From: Desulfosudis sp034189195 | GTDB taxonomy: Bacteria; Desulfobacterota; Desulfobacteria; Desulfobacterales; Desulfosudaceae | Reading direction: 5' to 3' | Length of the DNA: 9,775 nucleotides | Assembly: GCA_034189195.1 (NCBI GenBank) | Contig: JAXHVI010000236.1 | Location: 1-9,775, forward strand | Translations under genes and position numbers: made by a program | Shown: one piece after another, positions 7,438 through 9,775 of the stretch | Layout: every line of letters begins with the position of its first letter | Position numbering within the stretch: position 1 is the stretch's first letter | Notes under the pieces: model-generated | The model's input: only the letters and a program-made list of their open reading frames with translations | Database searches by the model: none | What the model was told of the DNA's origin: nothing

Positions 7438-8801
7438 AAGCGTACCATATCTATTTTGTGGGCATCGGCGGCATCGGCATGAGCGGCATTGCCGAGCTGC
7501 TGCTCAACCTGGGATACACCGTGTCCGGGTCCGATATCCGGCAGTCGGACATTACCGACCGGCTGGCCGGCCTGGGCGGAAAAATATTTTACGGCCATGA
7601 CGGCAAAAACATTGGCGGCGCCGACGTGGTGGTGGTGTCATCGGCCATCACCGCCGACAACCCGGAGGTGGCGGCGGCCCGGGAGGCGGGGGTCCCCGTG
7701 ATTCCCAGGGCCGAGATGCTGGCCGAGATCCTGCGGCTCAAGTACAGCATCGTGATCGCCGGGGCCCACGGAAAAACCTCCACCACCTCCATGGTGGCGT
7801 CGGTGCTGGGCCGGGGCGGCATGGATCCCACGGTGGTGATCGGCGGCAAGCTCAAGAGCATCGGCACCAACGCGGTGCTGGGCCACGGCGACTACATTGT
7901 GGCCGAGGCCGACGAGAGCGACGGGTCATTTCTGAAGTTTTCCCCCTCCATTGCCGTGGTGACCAATATCGACCGGGAACACCTGGACTTTTATCCGGAT
8001 CTCGCGGCCATATCAAAAAGCTTTCTGGAATTTATCGACCGGATTCCCTTTTACGGGGTGGCCGTGGTCTGCCTGGACAACGAACCGCTCCAGGCCCTGG
8101 TGCCCCTGATCAAGAAGCGGTTCATCACTTACGGCACCAGCAACCAGGCCGATCTTCAGGCCCGCCATATCACGCCCATCAACGGCAAGGTCCGGTTTTC
8201 CGTTGTCTGGCGGCAGAATGAGCTTGGCACCATCGACCTGGGCGTGCCGGGGTTCCATAACGTGCGAAACGCGCTGGCCGCCGTGGCCGTGGGCCTGGAG
8301 CTGGGCATCGGGTTTGCCGTGATCAAGGAGGCCCTGGAAACCATGGCCGGCGTGCAGCGGCGGCTTGAGAAAAAGGGCGAGACCGGCGGCGTCATCGTGG
8401 TGGACGACTACGGCCATCACCCCACGGAAATCAAGGCCACCCTTCAGGGGGTGCGGCAGCACTGGGAAGACCGGCGGGTGGTGGTTGTGTTTCAGCCCCA
8501 TCGTTATAGCCGGACAAAGGCCCTGTTTGACGAGTTTACCCGGGCCTTCTACCAGTGCGACGAACTGGTGGTGATGCCCATCTACTCGGCCGGCGAACAT
8601 CCCATCGACGGGGTGGACGGCGAAACCGTGGCCGAAGGCATCCGCGCCCACGGACACAAGGGCGTGCGGTATGTGGAGGGACGGGCCGAGGCCGTGGCAT
8701 ACCTGAAAGAGATACTGCAGAAGGGCGACCTCCTGCTGACCCTGGGCGCCGGTGATGTGTGGCGCATCGGCGAGGACGTGCTGTCCGGGCAGGAAAGATA
8801 G
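7428..8801 (+). CDS. murC: UDP-MurNAc:L-Ala ligase MurC
   Basis: MurC performs the first amino acid addition of the pathway, joining L-alanine to UDP-MurNAc with ATP. The 457-residue protein begins with the UDP-binding segment HIYFVGIGGIGMSGIAELL (7-25), then SSAITADNPE near 71, the P-loop GAHGKTSTT at 112-120, EADESDGSFL near 162, NIDREHLDFY near 182, GVPGFHNVRNALAA near 270, and the C-terminal VVDDYGHHPTEI and FQPHRYSRTKALF motifs, then LLTLGAGDVW near the end. All the hallmark residues I know for MurC are present. The start at 7428 is supported by GGAG seven bases upstream and by the usual short lead before GIGGIGMSG. It overlaps murG by 10 bases and ends in TAG, leaving 19 bases before murB, the widest gap in the window. 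Confidence 0.98.
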   Translation: MYLKAYHIYFVGIGGIGMSGIAELLLNLGYTVSGSDIRQSDITDRLAGLGGKIFYGHDGKNIGGADVVVVSSAITADNPEVAAAREAGVPVIPRAEMLAEILRLKYSIVIAGAHGKTSTTSMVASVLGRGGMDPTVVIGGKLKSIGTNAVLGHGDYIVAEADESDGSFLKFSPSIAVVTNIDREHLDFYPDLAAISKSFLEFIDRIPFYGVAVVCLDNEPLQALVPLIKKRFITYGTSNQADLQARHITPINGKVRFSVVWRQNELGTIDLGVPGFHNVRNALAAVAVGLELGIGFAVIKEALETMAGVQRRLEKKGETGGVIVVDDYGHHPTEIKATLQGVRQHWEDRRVVVVFQPHRYSRTKALFDEFTRAFYQCDELVVMPIYSAGEHPIDGVDGETVAEGIRAHGHKGVRYVEGRAEAVAYLKEILQKGDLLLTLGAGDVWRIGEDVLSGQER

Positions 8802-8809
8802 AGACCAGT

Positions 8810-8815
8810 GGAAGG
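8810..8815 (+). promoter_or_regulatory. Shine-Dalgarno sequence of murB
   Basis: GGAAGG lies in the 19-base gap between murC and murB, 5 bases before the ATG at 8821. It supports that start over the open-frame extension into murC. Confidence 0.75.
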
Positions 8816-8820
8816 CGCAC

Positions 8821-9762
8821 ATGGACCGGGAGTTGCGGCAATGGCTGACAACGGTTTTCAGGGACCGGGTAAAATGGGACGAACCCATGTCCCGGCACAC
8901 CACCCTCGGGGTGGGCGGCCCGGCCGACGCCCTGGTGGCCCCGGAGACTGTTTCGGAGCTGCGGGAACTGGTCAGCCGGTGCCGGGCACAGAACATTGCA
9001 TTCATGGTCCTGGCCGGGGGCAGCAACCTTCTGGTCCGGGACCGGGGCATTCGCGGTATTGTGATTGATATGAAAAAACACTGGCAGACCATCGAACGGC
9101 ATGCCGACCGGGAGGGCGCGGCCCGCCTCACCGTGGGCGCGGGCCTTACACTGGCCGCGCTGTGCCGGTATGCCGCGGACAACGGCCTTGCCGGTATGAC
9201 CTTTGCCGTGGGTATTCCCGGCACCGTGGGCGGGGCCGTTGCCATGAACGCGGGCACGGCCGACGGCCGGATGGGTGACGTGGTGGAGGCGGTGGAAATG
9301 GTGACCGGCGACGGCCGAATGATTCGAAAAGAAAAACAGGACCTGGTTTTTGCCTATCGCCGCTTTGCCGTCAGGAATGACGATACGGCAACACCCGGGC
9401 CGCCGGTGATCACCGGCGTTGACCTGGGCCTGGGGTTTGACGATCCCGAAACATTAAAGGCCGCGGCAGAAGAGCGGTTGCAAAGGCGGTGGGCCACCCA
9501 GCCGGCCGGGGTCCGCAGCGCGGGATGCTTTTTTAAAAATCCGGAAGCCGGTGACCCGGCGGGAAAGCTCATCGACCGGGCCGGGCTTAAAGGCCTGGCC
9601 GTGGGCGGCGCCGTTGTATCGGAGGCCCACGGCAATTTTCTTGTAAACAGGGGCAACGCCACCGCCGGCGACCTGCTGGCCCTGATGGAGACCGTTCAGC
9701 GGCGGGTGGCCGACAGGTTCGGCGTGACCCTGGAACCGGAGGTGACCATTGTCGGTCAATAA
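8821..9762 (+). CDS. murB: UDP-N-acetylenolpyruvoylglucosamine reductase MurB
   Basis: MurB is the FAD flavoenzyme that reduces UDP-GlcNAc-enolpyruvate to UDP-MurNAc with NADPH, supplying the MurC substrate. The 313-residue product shows HTTLGVGGPAD (26-36), the FAD-binding LAGGSNLLVRDRGIRG (64-79), GIPGTVGGAVAMNAGT (131-146), Tyr179-Arg180 in FAYRRF, SAGCFFKNP (233-241) with Cys236 at the proton-donor position that is Ser in E. coli MurB, and a C-terminal LEPEV with the expected glutamate. Its size and the SAGCFFKNP motif fit the shorter type II MurB proteins rather than the E. coli type. The start at 8821 follows from GGAAGG five bases upstream; the frame is open back to 8752 but that part is murC sequence. 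It ends in TAA and probably overlaps the next gene by 14 bases. Confidence 0.97.
   Translation: MDRELRQWLTTVFRDRVKWDEPMSRHTTLGVGGPADALVAPETVSELRELVSRCRAQNIAFMVLAGGSNLLVRDRGIRGIVIDMKKHWQTIERHADREGAARLTVGAGLTLAALCRYAADNGLAGMTFAVGIPGTVGGAVAMNAGTADGRMGDVVEAVEMVTGDGRMIRKEKQDLVFAYRRFAVRNDDTATPGPPVITGVDLGLGFDDPETLKAAAEERLQRRWATQPAGVRSAGCFFKNPEAGDPAGKLIDRAGLKGLAVGGAVVSEAHGNFLVNRGNATAGDLLALMETVQRRVADRFGVTLEPEVTIVGQ
9738..9745 (+). promoter_or_regulatory. Strong Shine-Dalgarno sequence near the end of murB
   Basis: GGAGGTGA is close to a perfect anti-16S match and lies within the last codons of murB. Counted from the GGAGG core it is 6 bases before a TTG codon at 9749. It is the best evidence that another gene starts there. 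Confidence 0.6.
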
Positions 9763-9775
9763 ACCCATACTCAAG
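9749..9775 (+). CDS. Probable start of the next dcw gene (possibly ftsQ), 3'-truncated
   Basis: A TTG at 9749 opens a frame of nine codons (M-S-V-N-K-P-I-L-K) that runs to the window edge without a stop and overlaps murB by 14 bases, the same overlap seen at murD-ftsW. A strong Shine-Dalgarno sequence at 9738-9745 precedes it. The short, lysine-containing N-terminus would fit the cytoplasmic tail of FtsQ, which commonly follows murB or ddl in dcw clusters, but nine residues cannot identify a family. ddl is the main alternative. Confidence 0.45.

Noticed and set aside
8802..8820. Promoter or terminator between murC and murB
   Set aside because: The gap is only 19 bases and most of it is the murB ribosome binding site; no hairpin or -10/-35 pair fits.
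8013..9257. 414-codon open frame on the - strand across murC and murB
   Set aside because: It spans the end of one well-supported gene and the start of another, has no family motifs, and arises from the low stop frequency in GC-rich DNA.
9051..9775. Cys236 of MurB as a loss of the catalytic serine
   Set aside because: SAGCFFKNP-type motifs with Cys at the proton-donor position are, as far as I know, common in type II MurB proteins, so this is family variation and not a broken enzyme.

Overview
This window is a continuous stretch of a division and cell wall (dcw) cluster from a GC-rich Gram-negative-type bacterium. All genes lie on the + strand in the order murE (5'-truncated), murF, mraY, murD, ftsW, murG, murC, murB. 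The last 27 bases probably hold the first codons of one more gene, at the place where ftsQ usually sits. The DNAPR-type 'DNPR' motif in MurE points to meso-diaminopimelate peptidoglycan. The gene order, GC-rich codon use and protein flavour suggest a deltaproteobacterial lineage (Desulfobacterota), but this is an inference from memory and not proven by the window.

Layout: 1-30 is anomalous sequence, the reverse complement of a Mur-ligase P-loop region, and looks like an inverted artefact at a contig end. murE runs to 1275, murF 1282-2724, mraY 2727-3806, murD 3806-5185, ftsW 5172-6287, murG 6280-7437, murC 7428-8801 and murB 8821-9762. A probable next gene starts at 9749. The largest non-coding gap is 19 bases, so there is no room for internal terminators or separate intergenic promoters. 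Most junctions overlap or nearly touch, as expected for one translationally coupled operon. I saw no RNA gene, mobile element, CRISPR array or riboswitch.

Together the genes cover the cytoplasmic and membrane path to lipid II and its polymerisation. MurB (with MurA, not in the window) makes UDP-MurNAc. MurC, MurD, MurE and MurF add L-Ala, D-Glu, meso-DAP and D-Ala-D-Ala. MraY moves the product to undecaprenyl phosphate and MurG adds GlcNAc. FtsW polymerises lipid II at the septum with its partner PBP.

I did not find an undescribed system here; this is a core housekeeping region. The points worth checking are the fold-back sequence at the left edge, loss of two normally conserved charged residues in the FtsW QPS motif, a His-to-Glu change in the MurE GKGHE motif, an exact 24-base repeat shared by the murF and murD P-loops, and heavy use of TAG stop codons.
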